Below are positions 1-11,427 of a stretch of 64,000 nt of DNA, piece after piece; within the stretch, counting starts at the first letter, position 1, and every line of letters starts with the position of its first letter. The DNA is taken from contig KV918861.1 of NCBI GenBank assembly GCA_002049455.2, positions 124,001-188,000 on the forward strand, given 5' to 3'. The DNA is from Porphyra umbilicalis (lineage: Eukaryota > Rhodophyta > Bangiophyceae > Bangiales > Bangiaceae). A model generated the notes under the pieces. It saw only the letters and a program-made list of their open reading frames with translations, was not told the origin of the DNA and did no database searches. The position numbers were made by a program, and so were the translations under genes.

Positions 1-841
1 AAATGGCATGATGCCGCATGCGATGGCGGGCGCTGGTATAACAGCGAAATGACGGTCCTGGCTCGTTTGATCTTCGTGCGCGGCAACGCCTCGCCATATA
101 TGATCTGGTCGGGACTGACGCGGCCGCGAGCGGTCTGATAGAGTCCAAACATGCGCTGGTCTGCGACGCGCACGGCAGGCGGCCGCATGCACCGGCGTGC
201 GATTGATTGACGACAAAAGGCGAACGGGGGCGCTTGCGCAGCTTGTGCGGCAACCCCCCGCCATTCTGGATGTAGGCGTGCCTGAAGTGGCAATGACCTA
301 TCTGGTAGGGCCCACACATGCCCTGGACCCAAACGCACACGGCAGGCGGCCGCATGCACCGGCCCGTGATTTATTGACGGCGGAAAGCAGTGATGGGAGT
401 TTGAGCAGCGTGAGCCGCACCTTCCAGTTCTTCAGGATCTTGGCGGGTCTGACGTGGCCTTGACAGGTCATGTAGGGCTTCCACATACCCTGGACCCCAA
501 CGCACATGGCAGGCGGCCGCATGCGCCGGCTTGTGCTTTAATGACTGCAGGAGGCGGTCGGGTTCGGTTGAGCAGCGTGTGCGTCACCGCTCCGCCATTC
601 ATGATTTGGGCGGGGCTGAAGTGGCAATGAGCTGTCTCGTGGGGCCCTCACATACCCTGGACAAAAACACACAGGACAGGCGGCTGCATGCACCAGCGTG
701 CGCCAGACTGAGGGCAGTAGGCGATCGGGTTCGCTTGAGCTGCGTGTGCGGCACTCCCCCGCCTTTCAGGATGTCAGCAGTACTGACATGGCCATGAGTG
801 GCTTCATTGGGTCCACAGATATCCTGGACCCCTATGCCCCC

Positions 842-1509
842 AGCAGGCGGCCGCATGCACCGGCGTGCGCTTTCATGACGGCAGAAAGCGGTGGGGGGAG
901 ATTGAGCAGCGTGAGCGGCACCCTCCAGTCATTCAGGATCTGGGCGATACTGACGAGCCAATGACCTGTTTCGTGAAGCCCACACATGCTCAAGACCTCA
1001 ACGCACAGGGCAGGCGGCCGCATGCACCGGCGTGCGGTTGAAAGACGGCAGAAGGCGGTCCGGTTCGTTTGAGCTGCGTGCGCGGCAACGCCTCGCCATT
1101 CATGATCTGGGCGGAACTGAAGCGGCCACAAGGGGTCTGCTACGGTCTAAACATGCACTGGTCTGCGACGCACACGGCAAGCGGCCGTATGCATCGGTGT
1201 GCGCATGAATGACGACAGAAAGCGAATGGGGGCTCTTGCGCAGCGTGAGCGGCAACCCCTCGCCCATCTGCATGTGGGCGGGGCTGAAGTGGCAATGAGC
1301 TGTCTCGTGGGGCCCACGCATGCCCTTGACCCAAACGCACTCGGCAGGCGGCCGCCTGCACCGGCGTGCGCTAGACTGACGGCAGTAGGTGGTCGGGCTC
1401 GTTTGAGCTGCGTGTGCGGCAACCCCCCGCCGTTCAGGTTGTAAGCCGTACTAACATGGCCATGAGTGGCTTGATTAGGTCCACAGATGTCCTGGACCCC
1501 TATGCCCCC
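842..1509. repeat. Higher-order repeat unit 1 (668 bp, monomers A-B-C-D)
   Basis: Four monomers starting at 842, 1009, 1176 and 1343. Over the stretch compared (about 842-1130) it matches the next unit with only a couple of base differences, whereas its own four monomers differ at many positions. That contrast defines a true higher-order repeat rather than a simple monomeric satellite. Confidence 0.88.
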
Positions 1510-2177
1510 AGCAGGCGGCCGCATGCACCGGCGTGCGCTTTCATGACGGCAGAAAGCGGTGGGGGGAGATTGAGCAGCGTGAGCGGCACCCTCCAGTCAT
1601 TCAGGATCTGGGCGATACTGACGAGCCAATGACCTGTTTCGTGAAGCCCACACATGCTCAAGACCTCAACGCACAGGGCAGGCGGCCGCATGCATCGGCG
1701 TGCGGTTGAAAGACGGCAGAAGGCGGTCCGGCTCGTTTGAGCTGCGTGCGCGGCAACGCCTCGCCATTCATGATCTGGGCGGAACTGAAGCGGCCACAAG
1801 GGGTCTGCTACGGTCTAAACATGCACTGGTCTGCGACGCACACGGCAAGCGGCCGTATGCATCGGTGTGCGCATGAATGACGACAGAAAGCGAATGGGGG
1901 CGCTTGCGCAGCGTGCGCGGCAACCCCGCGCCCATCTGCATGTGGGCGGGGCTGTAGTGGCAATGAGCTGTCTCGTGGGGCCCACACATGCCCTTGACCC
2001 AAACGCACTCGGCAGGCGGCCGCCTGCACCGGCGTGCGCTAGACTGACGGCAGTAGGTGGTCGGGCTCGTTTGAGCTGCGTGTGCGGCAACCCCCCGCCG
2101 TTCAGGTTGTCAGCAGTACTGACATGGCCATGAGTGGCTTGATTAGGTCCACAGATGTCCTGGACCCCTATGCCCCC
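1510..2177. repeat. Higher-order repeat unit 2 (668 bp)
   Basis: Monomers starting at 1510, 1677, 1844 and 2011 repeat unit 1 at an offset of exactly 668 bp. A third, more diverged round begins at 2178 (its first monomer still close to type A). The units to the left (7-841) and right (2345-3300) follow a looser A-B-C-D order, so homogenisation is strongest in the middle of the visible array. Confidence 0.85.
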
Positions 2178-3300
2178 AGCAGGCGGCCGCATGCAACGGC
2201 GTGCGCTTTCATGACGGCAGAAAGCGGTGGGGAGAGTTTGAGCAGCGTGAGCGGCACCCTCCAGTCATTCAGGATCTGGGCGATACTGACGAGCCAATGA
2301 CCTGCTTCGTAAAGCCCACACATGCTCCGCACCCCAACGCACATGGCATGCGGCCGCATGCCTCGGTGGGCGCTTGTATAACAGCGAAATGACGGTCCTG
2401 GCTCGTTGGAGCTGCGTGTGCGGCAACGCCCCGCCCTTAATGATCTGGGCGGGACTGACGCCGCCACGAGCGGTCTGCTAGAGTCCAATTATGCACTTGA
2501 ATGCGACGCACACGGCAGGCGGCTGCATGCACCGGTGTGCGCTTGAATGACGACAAAAGGCGAAGGGGGGCGCTTGCGCAGCGTGCGCGGCAACCCCCCC
2601 CACGTCTGGATGTGGGCGGGCCTGAAGTGGCAATGACCTGTCTGGTTGGCCCACACATGCCCTTGACCCAAACGCACACGGCAGGCGGCCGCCTGCATCG
2701 GCGTGCGCTAGACTGACGGCAATATGCGGTCAGGTGTGTTTGAGCTGCGTGTGTGGCATTCCCCCGCCGTTTAAGATGTCAATAGTACTGACGCGGCGAT
2801 GAGTGGTTTGGTTGGGTCCACGGATGCCCTGGATTTCTCTGCCCCCGACAGGCGGAGGCATGCACCGGCATGCGCTTTAATGGCGGCAGACAGCGGTGAG
2901 GGGCGTTTGAGCAGCGAGATCGGCACCCTCCAGTCCTTCAGGATCTGTGCGGGAGTGACGTGGAAATGACCGATCTGGTCGGGCCTCCACATGCCCTGGA
3001 CCTCGACGCACGTGGCAGGTGGCCGCATTCACGGGCGTGCGCTTGAAGGACAGCAGCATCGGGTCGGGTTCGTTTGAGCTGCGTGTGCGGCACCACCCCG
3101 CCCTTCATGATCTGGGCGGGACTAACGCTGCCACGAGCGGTCTGCTAGGGTCCACACATGCCCTGGACTTCGACATATTTGGCAGGCGGCCGCATGCTCC
3201 GGCGATCGCATAAAGGACGGCAGTAGGCGGTTATGTGTTTGTCAACTGCGTGTGCGGCACGCCCATGCCAGGCAGGATCTGGGTGGTACTGACGCGGCCG

Positions 3301-5690
3301 AGGAGCTGGGCCACCCGCGGCGGGGATAGGCCGCAAAGGTACTCCGCCGTGGTCCCCCAGCCGCGCGCCGGGTAGCTGCACCACTTCACGCCGGAGGGAG
3401 CGGTAAAGCTCAACAGCCACAAAGCTACTGGCGGCCACATGGTCACGTCTGCCGTCCTGGATGCCCGGCGCAGCCTGGGGAGGACAAAAAGACTCCGAGA
3501 GAGGGTGGCGCGTGCGCAGCGTGCACAAAGGAGAACAGACGGCGGAGGACGAGCCGGAGCGGGTCGCAAAGCCCGCCGCGGACTTGGGGCACGCCATCAG
3601 TAGACCGCTCCAGGCGATACAGGCGCTCGGCGCCCTTGTGGAGGCGCACTTGGGTGTCAATGCCACCATCGGGGCGGACGGAGACGTTGCCAAGCTCGTG
3701 GTCGAGAACTTCCCCCGTTCGACGCGTGACGAGGCAGTCGGCAACCAAAGCCACCAAACGGACGCACCAGGCAAATTCCGGCTCTTCGAGCCGAGGGTGG
3801 ACAATACACCACATGACGGGGACGGGCAGCGGCCGGCGCATCTCCGGCAGCGCCGCTGCGGCCGCCAAAAACCAACGAGCGAAGCTAGTGCGCGCCGAGT
3901 GGACCAGATGGCCGAGAGCTGGCCGAGGTAGACCGACGGACGCGTGCCCGAAGTTGATTGGCGTGTTACGAGCGGATTAGCTCCCTTCCTGGGCCTCGAA
4001 GACGTCAGTCCTGTGGCCGTGCATGAAGCCTTGGAAGATCAGGCATCTGCAGGACTGGCGATAGTTGACAAGAAGGAGCGCTTCCAGTCCGTCATCCCGC
4101 TTACTCGGATGGGTGACGCCGACGTCGGTAGGGCTGCTAGAAGAGCTGCACGCATCTCCTGAGATGATGTCACGAACAAGCTGGCAACGTGGGACGCCGC
4201 AGACACGTTCTTCGGTCGGGAAGGGTGTGTCCAGATGCGTCCTTGCGCGCTCTTTGGCAGCTCGAGGGAGCAAGGGCTTGCGCTCGATGGCTGCCAATGA
4301 TCTCATTCTTTGTCAGACGAGGCCTTGCTTCGTGGTCCTCGACCCTAGTTGACCTTCAGTTGAAGGTGCCATCACAATGGTAGATGAGGTCGATTCGTGC
4401 TGTGCCTCTGCTGCTTTCTTCTGCTTTCTTCTAGTCGGAGGTGTTTAAGTGTGGCTTGCTATTTTAACGCTTTCGTTCATTGCTGAATAGTGTGTGTCTT
4501 CAACCGCCTTTTGCGCGCGAGTTCTGGCGTCTTTCTGACATGGCGTGACTGACTACTTCTCGCGGACGGATCTTTTTATGAGGAAGGTTGCCTCAGGAGC
4601 TGGCTCTCTGCAGCCGTCGGGAATCGGATAGCGCCGTTTACGATGTGGTACGATTGGCAAATTAGGCACCCAATCAAGAATCAGAGTACTTTCGTGTCAC
4701 GATTAAGGACAAGTGGAATGCATATTTACACTATCACATTGACATTGCGTATTCTTGCACAATTAACGTCAGAGAGGCTCGCTGCAGTCGTTTCACAAAG
4801 CTTCCAGCACTCGGGCGGTATCAACAGTGACCGGCACATGTGACAAGTGGAAAGTATTCCATTTATAGCGAATCAACGTACATGGACCCACTCAAAAATT
4901 CGAGAACGATAGGCGAAAAAAGCTCGAGATGCTCGATTTCAGGAACTTCCCAGTCGTGCGACTGGGCATGATAGCAGGGAAACTCCGTTCCAGATTTTTG
5001 CGACCATACAAGCCCGGCAAAGGCCAGAAAAGGCACAAAATGGAAGGACCTGTCTCCAGTGTGGCACCCGTGGCGAAGAAACTGACGGCTCTTTCATACG
5101 TGGTGGGGACATTAGCTCACTTCCGAGAACTCTTGCATCGATTGTTGCACCGGTCTCGGCTGGTTTTTCGACAGTTGAGCTGACTGAGAACTATTTTTGA
5201 AACACATCATGTATCTGCAAATGGCAGTGCCTGAACGGTTCATTATTCATGAGGGACGGTAAACAAGGTACTTGACTTCTTCCACGCTCGGAGGGGGATC
5301 TAAGGTATGTGAAGCACAGCAATCGTGCCTTCTCGACCGTGGTTCTCTGGGTTTTCGAAATAGGACTGGAAAAGCGTGACGCGTCAGAAGCACTAGCCGC
5401 CTGACAGTGCTAGATGGGCCGCGCAACCTGCAAATTTGGTAAGAAAGCTGCTTGTTTCGTGCCCGAGACCAGCAAGGGCTGAACTCGTCGACTCGGAGGC
5501 AGATTCGAGGTTGAGAGGCTGCGTTGCTAGTTCCACCCTAGTGTGATTTGAGATCGCAGCAGAGTGTGTACCAGTTCACGTCCCTGAACGACTATCGGAA
5601 TCGGAGTGCAGCCTTACTTGGTTTGGATTTGGAAAGCGGTGGTGGATTGCGAGCCAGAGTATGTGACGAGTCGCACGGTAAAATATAATA
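3301..5690. other. Satellite-flanking DNA with little recognisable content
   Basis: The satellite fades at 3300. After one possible coding remnant (3443-3868, minus) the sequence becomes more AT-rich than the rest of the window, and from about 4350 to 5690 I see no convincing gene. An 84-codon frame at 4929-5183 has no recognisable family and is probably chance. No tandem repeat, inverted terminus or RNA gene was seen. Confidence 0.5.
3443..3868 (-). pseudogene. Coding remnant, possibly tyrosine-recombinase-like
   Basis: A minus-strand frame of about 140 codons next to the satellite has protein-like composition: hydrophobic and charged residues alternate, unlike the nearby low-complexity frames. 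A central stretch (TRRTGEVLDHELGNVSVRPD, then an IDTQVRLHKG segment about 25 residues later) loosely resembles the catalytic-domain core of tyrosine recombinases, with an Arg-Thr-Gly-Glu turn followed by a strand and a Lys-containing hairpin. No full catalytic set could be assigned and neither end is defined, so it may be a fragment of a recombinase-bearing mobile element or an unrelated exon. The name is a weak suggestion only. Confidence 0.25.
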
Positions 5691-6849
5691 GTTGACGACC
5701 GGACACTGTCGACGATCCGCATCGCGCCGCCACCGCATCCCCCTCCCCCCCCCCCCCACTCCGCCCTTCTTCCTTTCATCCACCGCCGTCGCTGTTGCCG
5801 CCGCCCACGACCGCCACTCCCCTTCGCTCTTCGCAGTCGACCGCTGGTTGTGCGATCCGCGCTTTAGTGTGGTGTGGTGTGGTGTTTATGGCAGTGTTTG
5901 TGGGGGAAACTCCCTTTCTCATGATGACGAGATCCCCCCTCGGTGTCGGTCCGAAGAGAGGCTGCGATCATACACGTATCGCCACCCAGAGGGAGCGGTG
6001 TGTGGCGCTCCCTTGGGACGCATTCCAGGTGGGGTTTAGGGCCGCACCCGAGGCTCACATCCCTCTCCCGGACAAGGGGAGGAACACCTCTTTGGGCCTC
6101 AAGTCTACTGTACCGACACATCGGTCTACTTGCGCAGTCATGTGCCTTGTTTGACCTCTCGCTCATCTCTTGGCTTCATGCTTTCGGATGCGAACCGCTT
6201 TTTTTTGCCGCGCAGTGGACGCGTCGTTGTCTCGTAAGTGCGCGTTTACTAATCATGACGCCCGGCGATGCCCCATTATCAAGACACCCACGCACGCATG
6301 CGAGTGCCAACAGACGAATTGCACGACATGTAGCAGGGAGTGCTCCAAGTGCGGGAACAAGGGCCACACAGAGGTTTCCGTGAAAGCCCCCATCTCCGAG
6401 AAGGGCCCTCCGACTTTTGCGTGCCCAGTGCTGGATGTGGACGAGCTGACAGCGCATGTGCGCGTTCTCATGAATAAATTGCCGCTCACAGCCGTGCAGC
6501 AGAAGAACCTGCGCACGTCCGCCAAGCGGCGTCTGTCGGCGAATCGCTCCTCCGGCAACTCCAGCGGCACGCAGTTCGCGACGCACGGTTCGCAAGCCCA
6601 TCTGGTGGACCTGACGAAGCTGAATGGCGCGTCGTCGTCCCCAAGCACCCGGACAGTGGAGGCGGGAGCCTCCGCGGCCATGGACGAGGGCGCGACGACA
6701 GAGGTTCTTGGGTCCGCCAACCCGTTCTTCAAATGGAGCCGGGCATAGCTGCGTACGGCCGCCACCAAGCACACGCCGCTGACAGACCCAGACATTTTAA
6801 CACAGGTACCAGACACACTGACATTGTTTGCCGTCAAGAGATTATTTAA
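5691..6849. other. Gene-poor stretch with one small Cys-rich ORF
   Basis: A 14-base C run lies at about 5745-5758 in a CCG-rich patch, followed by a GTGGT repeat tract near 5870-5886. Apart from the Cys-rich ORF at 6188-6748 I recognise nothing. The stretch ends at the TAA target duplication of the Harbinger-like element at 6847-6849. Confidence 0.4.
6188..6748 (+). CDS. Hypothetical Cys-rich small protein
   Basis: An open frame of about 186 codons from the first in-frame ATG (6188). The N-terminal third is Cys-rich: a cluster reading CECQQTNCTTCSRECSKCG is followed by NKGH, so it resembles part of a zinc-knuckle or treble-clef motif, but the last expected Cys is absent. The remainder is Ser/Thr/Ala-rich and looks disordered. 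No family was recognised. It may be a real small gene, an exon of a larger one, or a chance frame in GC-rich DNA. The compact Cys spacing is the only positive sign, and no promoter or splice signal was assigned. Confidence 0.25.
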   Translation: MRTAFFCRAVDASLSRKCAFTNHDARRCPIIKTPTHACECQQTNCTTCSRECSKCGNKGHTEVSVKAPISEKGPPTFACPVLDVDELTAHVRVLMNKLPLTAVQQKNLRTSAKRRLSANRSSGNSSGTQFATHGSQAHLVDLTKLNGASSSPSTRTVEAGASAAMDEGATTEVLGSANPFFKWSRA

Positions 6850-6877
6850 GAGCATTCCCACCAATGTCGGGCCAACG
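6850..6877 (+). repeat. Left terminal inverted repeat of Harbinger-like element
   Basis: 28 bp, reverse-complementary without mismatch to 11400-11427. Preceded by TAA. Confidence 0.8.
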
Positions 6878-7030
6878 CCATATTGGGCACTCGTTGCAGA
6901 AACGTGTCTTAAATTCGCCGTTGGCCAGTTCTCGGGGAGGGTAACAATGTCGAACGAGCACGCGGCGTTGCCAACGGAGGTCAAACGAGTTAAAACGCGA
7001 ATGTACTTGCGTCCGATTCGGGGTCGGAGA

Positions 7031-7087
7031 CGTTGGCCCCGGGGCCAACGAGTTGCCAACGGAGCCTCCGTTGGCAACTCGTTGGCC
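7031..7087. repeat. Double palindrome in the subterminal region
   Basis: 7031-7050 is a perfect 20-bp palindrome centred on CCCCGGGG. It runs into a second inverted repeat with 22-nt arms, 7043-7064 and 7066-7087, separated by one base. Both are built from the GTTGGCAAC/GTTGGCCC motif scattered through the element ends. They could form hairpins or serve as transposase-binding arrays. Confidence 0.8.
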
Positions 7088-7399
7088 CTGGGGCCAACGG
7101 GTTCTGTGCTCTGATTGGTCTATCGCGGTTTCACGGGGTTAAATGAGTGACATGTGGCAGTTCATATTGTCCTCAGATTGCCCAATTTCTCATATTTTTG
7201 TTTCGACAGCCACCCACGGATGGAATATGGTACCTCTCGGAACTGGACGGCCGCGTGCCAGCTCGGCCCAAGGGTCCCGATCGTTGGAGCGTGTCACGTA
7301 TGAATCATGCGGTGGCACGTGCCCGAACGTTGTGTTGGGTCTGTCAGACACGCGGCGCGTTCCCACTGACACTGGATAAACCAGAGGATCGGCGCTAAT

Positions 7400-9890
7400 G
7401 AGGAGGGACACGAGGCGGGGCTGCGCCGAGCGGCCCCGCCTCAGGCCCTCCCCAGGCTGCGATGCGGCCGCTCAGGCCGCCACGCGTGCCCGCGTGGCGG
7501 CCGTGGCCAGCGCCGGTGCTCGCCCGCCCCCCCCCCCCCGCACCAAACGGCAGTGGGGGTGGCCCACGGCAGTGCCCACGGCCGCCCTCACCACCGCCAG
7601 CACTGCACCAGCCACCCTTGCTCGCCCACGGCCGGCGCCGCCACCCCACCCACCGCCATCCCCGCAGTCACCGCCGCCCCCGGCGCCGTCGGCTACGTCC
7701 CCCCAGGCTGCAGCCGCCCTCGCGGCTGTCGGTCGTCGCCGGCCGCGCCGCCCCCGGACCGGCGGCCTCCTCGTCGCCTCCGATGTCGGCCGCCGCCGTT
7801 CCCTGTCCCGCCGCCGTCCGCAGCCGCCACTCCTGTCGTCCTCACCTCCGCAGCCGCCAGCCGCTGCCGGCCCCTCCCCGGCAGCCCCCGCCACCGTTGT
7901 CCGCCACTGCCGGTGTCCGCGGTCGGCGGCCCCGCTGCCCCTGCCGCAGCCGCCGCCATCGGCCCCCCCCGCTGCCCCTGCCAACACCGCTTGCTGCCGC
8001 CACGCTTTCCGCCGCCGACGTCCCCGCCCCCGCCGCCATCGGCCGCCGGCGCCGCCGCAACCCGCGCCGCCGTCTGGCGCTGGCCTTCCCACTGCCGCGC
8101 CCCCACCGCCGCCCCCGCCGTTGCTGCCTCCCCTGCCGCCGACGACCGCCGCCGCCACTGGCCCCGCCGACCACGGCTTCGGCCGAGTGCCGTCCCCGCC
8201 CCTGCCACAGTCTCCGCCGTAGGCGAGCACCGTCCCCGCCGTCGCCGCCCCCGCTGCCGCCTTCGCCGCCGCGGACCACCGCCGCCCCCGTCCCGACCGT
8301 CGCCGCTCGCCCCCCCCGCCGCCGCCTCCGACCTTCGCCCCCGCCGTCGCCGCTGCCACCGCCGCCGCAGACCGCCGCCACCACCACCCCTGCCTTCCGC
8401 CGGCCCCGTTGACCGCCTCCCCCGCGTCCTCCCTCATCATCGCCGTCGCCCTCTGACCACGTTGAGGCCGTTGCCGTCCGGCCCCCGCACTGCAGCCGCC
8501 GACCGCCCCCCCAGCTCCCACCACCGCCGCCGACCCCGGCCTCGCCGACCGCCGCTACCTCCGTCCCGACCGTCGCCGCTCACCCCCCCCGCCGTAGCCT
8601 TCGACCGCCGCCCCCGCCGTCGCTGCTTCCACGGCCGCCGCAGACCGCCGCCGCCACCGCCCCCGCAGACCGCCGCCCCCGTCGACCGCGGCCCCCCACC
8701 CCGCCCCCGTCCCCCCCGCTGCAGCCAGAGACCGAATCCCCCGTCGGCGCCGCTCCCGTGGGCGCCACCACCTGCCGCCCTCCGCGCCCCCGCCGGCATC
8801 CCCGGAGCGGTCGACCACCGCCGCCGCCACATCCGCCGTCGACCGCCGCCTCCCGCCCCGCTTCCGCCGGCCACCGGGGCTCCTGACGCCACCGGCGCCC
8901 CCGACCGCCGTTCTCGCCGCTGTTGTCGCCCCCGCCGCGGCCGACCGCCGGCTCCGCCCTCCCCACGACCATAACAACCGCCGCTGACCGCCGCCCTCGC
9001 TTGCCCCGCTCCCCCGCCACAGACGCCGGAGTCGGCCGCTTCCGCCGTGTTTGCCGACGGAGTCGTCCACCGCCGCCTGCGCCACAGCCGCCTCTACCTC
9101 CCAAGAGGCCGCCGCCACCGCTGCCGTCGAGCACCGCCGCACCGCCGCCGATCCCGCCGCCGACGACCCTCCGCATCGCCGCCCCGGCCTCCGCCGCTGT
9201 TGGCTGGCACCGCCCCCGCCGCCCCTGCCGCCGTCAGTGGCGGCCTCCCCAACAGACGCCGCCGATTCCGCCGCCGTCGGCCCGCCCCGCCGCCCCTGCC
9301 CCCGTCTCCAGCAGCCGCAGTCCCCCCGCCCTCCCCTCCGCACCCGTCGCCGCCCTTCTTGCCGTCGCCGCCCCCTCCCCCTCAGCCACCGGCCGCCGCC
9401 AGACCCGCCCGCACCTGCCGCTGTCTGCAGCCGCCTCGGGCGGTCCAGCAGCTCTTGAATCCCCCGACGCCGTTGGGCAGTGCGCAGCCCGCCCCAGCGG
9501 CGGTTGGTCGCCTCCCCGCCCGTCACTGCCTCTTCGCCCAGCGACCGGCCGCAGCCTCCCATGCCGGCATTTCCTCCGTCTGCCCGCCCCTGCCGCCACC
9601 GCGCTCGCCCGAGCCGTCCCCACCGCTATCTGCGTCCGCCATTGCCCCCGCCACCGCTGCCACCTCCCCCACCCCCCTCGCCCCCGCCACACGCGTCGCT
9701 CCGTCTCCGAGTGCCGCCAATCCGGCCTCCGGCGCAATTTGTCGCTGGCCCAGCCGCCTTCACCGCCGCGGTGGCCAACCCCACAGTATCCGCGGACCTC
9801 GGATGCCGCCCCAGCGGATACCCCCGCCACAGGGTGGTTCCGCGCGCGCTGGCGTCGCCGAGCCCCCCGCCAAACCCCAGTAAAGCGTGG
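7400..9890. repeat. CCG-rich low-complexity tract inside the Harbinger-like element
   Basis: About 2.5 kb dominated by CCG, CCGCC and CGCCGC runs with local duplications. For example, the stretch near 8287 recurs near 8563, about 276 bp apart. Long frames on both strands encode only Pro/Arg/Ala- or Gly/Arg-rich protein and exist because such DNA lacks stops. I do not regard them as genes. Confidence 0.8.
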
Positions 9891-11399
9891 GCCTGTGAGT
9901 TCAAACGGAGCCTTCTGATTGTCAAAGGGTGCTCGCAATGACGTGACGAGAGACAGAGAAGCAGACCTTCCAGGCCGAACAAAAAGGGACACCCATGTTC
10001 GGTAGATGGTCTTTTTCTTATTGTACGTTGTCATGCGTTTTTCTCTCACATAAGCTTGTCGCGTCCCTCTACCTTACGGCCTCTTAGTAGCCATAACACT
10101 GGAAAAACGGGGTTATAACTGGGATATCGCCCGCCCCCTGCGGAGCAGAGGCACTCCCCAAGCGCGTCGGGGGCGGAGGCCTCGAGGCAGACGGCGCAGA
10201 CACATGATGCGGCCACGTCATTCAGCAGCGCCGGCGTGAGGGGGGCGGGGGGCGCTCGCGCGCACAGACGGCGGGCTGTTCCCGACTCAGTGCGATGGCT
10301 GCCGCCGTAGCGGCAGCCGCATCGACCGAAAGTGGCAACCCCCCCGCGTGTGGCCAAACGAAGGTTGTGCCGCGGGCCAGAGCGATCCCGCCTACAGCAG
10401 GCGGCCACCACCCGGCGCTGTCCTCAGAGCGGAGGCGTCTGTTGCCCACCTGTCGGTGACTGCGGGCTGTATCTACCCCGGCCACCGGGACGCTGCTGTG
10501 TGGTTGCGGACGGGGTAACTGCGGGGGAGGGTCGCAGGGGCGGGTCATGGGGCGGCGCTGGCAGGGTCGAAAGAAGTGTGGGCTCTGTATTGGCTGACAA
10601 GCGCCGATTGGACGTCAAAGCCAGCAGCTACGTACATGAATTGACGAGCCAGTGCATGGGTCAACAGGGATCCTGGTGCCTGGCCTGTCAGCGTTTCCCC
10701 TTCCACAGGTATCAAAAGTGCCCACAACAGCACGGGGCACCCACACCAGCGCACAAACACGCACTCAGAAGTGCCTGGATGTCGATCAGTGCCCTCTATT
10801 GACACTTTCTGGCCCTGCCTGGCTTGTTTGGGACAGCCCAGCCCCGTGACAGGCGTCCCAGCGCCTTCGAAACCGCCCCCCACTCAGCGTAAGGTGGAAC
10901 GCACACAGTAGAGAGCGACACGCACACGGCTCTTGGGCCACTCGCTAGCGCAAATTAGCGGGCGACTGTGGCCGCAAACGACCGTTCGACCGGGATGACT
11001 CAGCTTCCAAGGCCTTGCACAACCTGAGGAGGTGCGACCGCAACACACGTCATGCACTCGTGCGGATTCGATCCAAATTCGTACCAAAAGGCCTCCACGT
11101 GTCTCGCTAGATTGCCTTGGTTTGGGCGCTTTGGGCTCCGTTCACACGCTTTCCGTGACATGTTCGGCAGCTATTCGACGGATGCCTCTTCGTTTCGATA
11201 CTGGCGACGACGCTGATACGTGTCCTCCGTTGGCAACCACCCAGTGCGGCCAACAACGTCAAGGCCAACGGCGCTCAGATCTTCGAAAGGTAGCCCACTC
11301 TATTTCACCCATTACATTGCCCGTTGGCAACGCGTTGGCCCGTTGGCAACTGACCACTCGCAGGGCCACACGTAGCGGTTTCATTTCACCGTTTCAGAC
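9891..11399. other. Right half of the Harbinger-like element, no gene seen
   Basis: Mixed-composition DNA. A minus-strand frame near 10046-10411 has a short Cys cluster (CVCAVCLEASAPDALGECLC) but no complete RING or other zinc-finger spacing. From about 11225 to 11400 the GTTGGCAAC/GTTGGCCC subterminal motif reappears several times. No transposase was recognised. Confidence 0.45.
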
Positions 11400-11427
11400 C
11401 GTTGGCCCGACATTGGTGGGAATGCTC
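11400..11427 (-). repeat. Right terminal inverted repeat of Harbinger-like element
   Basis: 28 bp, perfect inverse of 6850-6877. Followed by the TAA target duplication at 11428-11430. Confidence 0.8.

Larger units (their letters stand above)
1..3300. repeat. Tandem satellite array, ~167-bp monomer with four-monomer higher-order repeat
   Basis: About twenty head-to-tail monomers carry the marker GGCAGGCGGCCGCATGCACC near their start. Marker positions are about 7, 174, 341, 508, 675, 842, 1009, 1176, 1343, 1510, 1677, 1844, 2011, 2178, 2345, 2514, 2680, 2847, 3014 and 3181, so spacing is 167 bp with only two small slips. Neighbouring monomers differ clearly, while monomers four apart are close or nearly identical, giving types A-B-C-D. 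The array runs off the left edge and decays at about 3300. Short open frames inside it are by-products of a repeat with few stops. Such architecture is typical of centromeric or subtelomeric satellites; the chromosomal position is not visible here. Confidence 0.93.
6850..11427. mobile_element. PIF/Harbinger-like non-autonomous DNA transposon (~4.58 kb)
   Basis: Perfect 28-bp terminal inverted repeats, beginning GAGCATTCCCACCAATGTCG, occupy 6850-6877 and 11400-11427. They are flanked by the 3-bp duplication TAA at 6847-6849 and 11428-11430. A TAA/TTA duplication with ends starting GAGCAT fits the PIF/Harbinger superfamily. Both subterminal zones carry many copies of GTTGGCAAC and GTTGGCCC in both orientations. 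The interior is mostly CCG-rich low-complexity DNA (7400-9890), and no DDE nuclease or Myb-like partner could be recognised, so I infer a non-autonomous element that picked up or expanded GC-rich DNA. Matching ends and an intact duplication suggest the boundaries are real. Confidence 0.7.

Noticed and set aside
298-2679. Repeated 70-125-codon frames in the satellite
   Set aside because: They recur with the 167-bp and 668-bp periods on both strands, as expected from a repeat with few stops, and have no initiation or splice context.
7398-9918. Several very long open frames encoding Pro/Arg/Ala- or Gly/Arg-rich proteins on both strands
   Set aside because: They are all explained by CCG-rich DNA that rarely forms stop codons; overlapping frames are equally long and none shows a domain.
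10046-10411. RING-finger-like Cys cluster
   Set aside because: Only a few Cys with no His and wrong spacing; the rest of the frame is low complexity.
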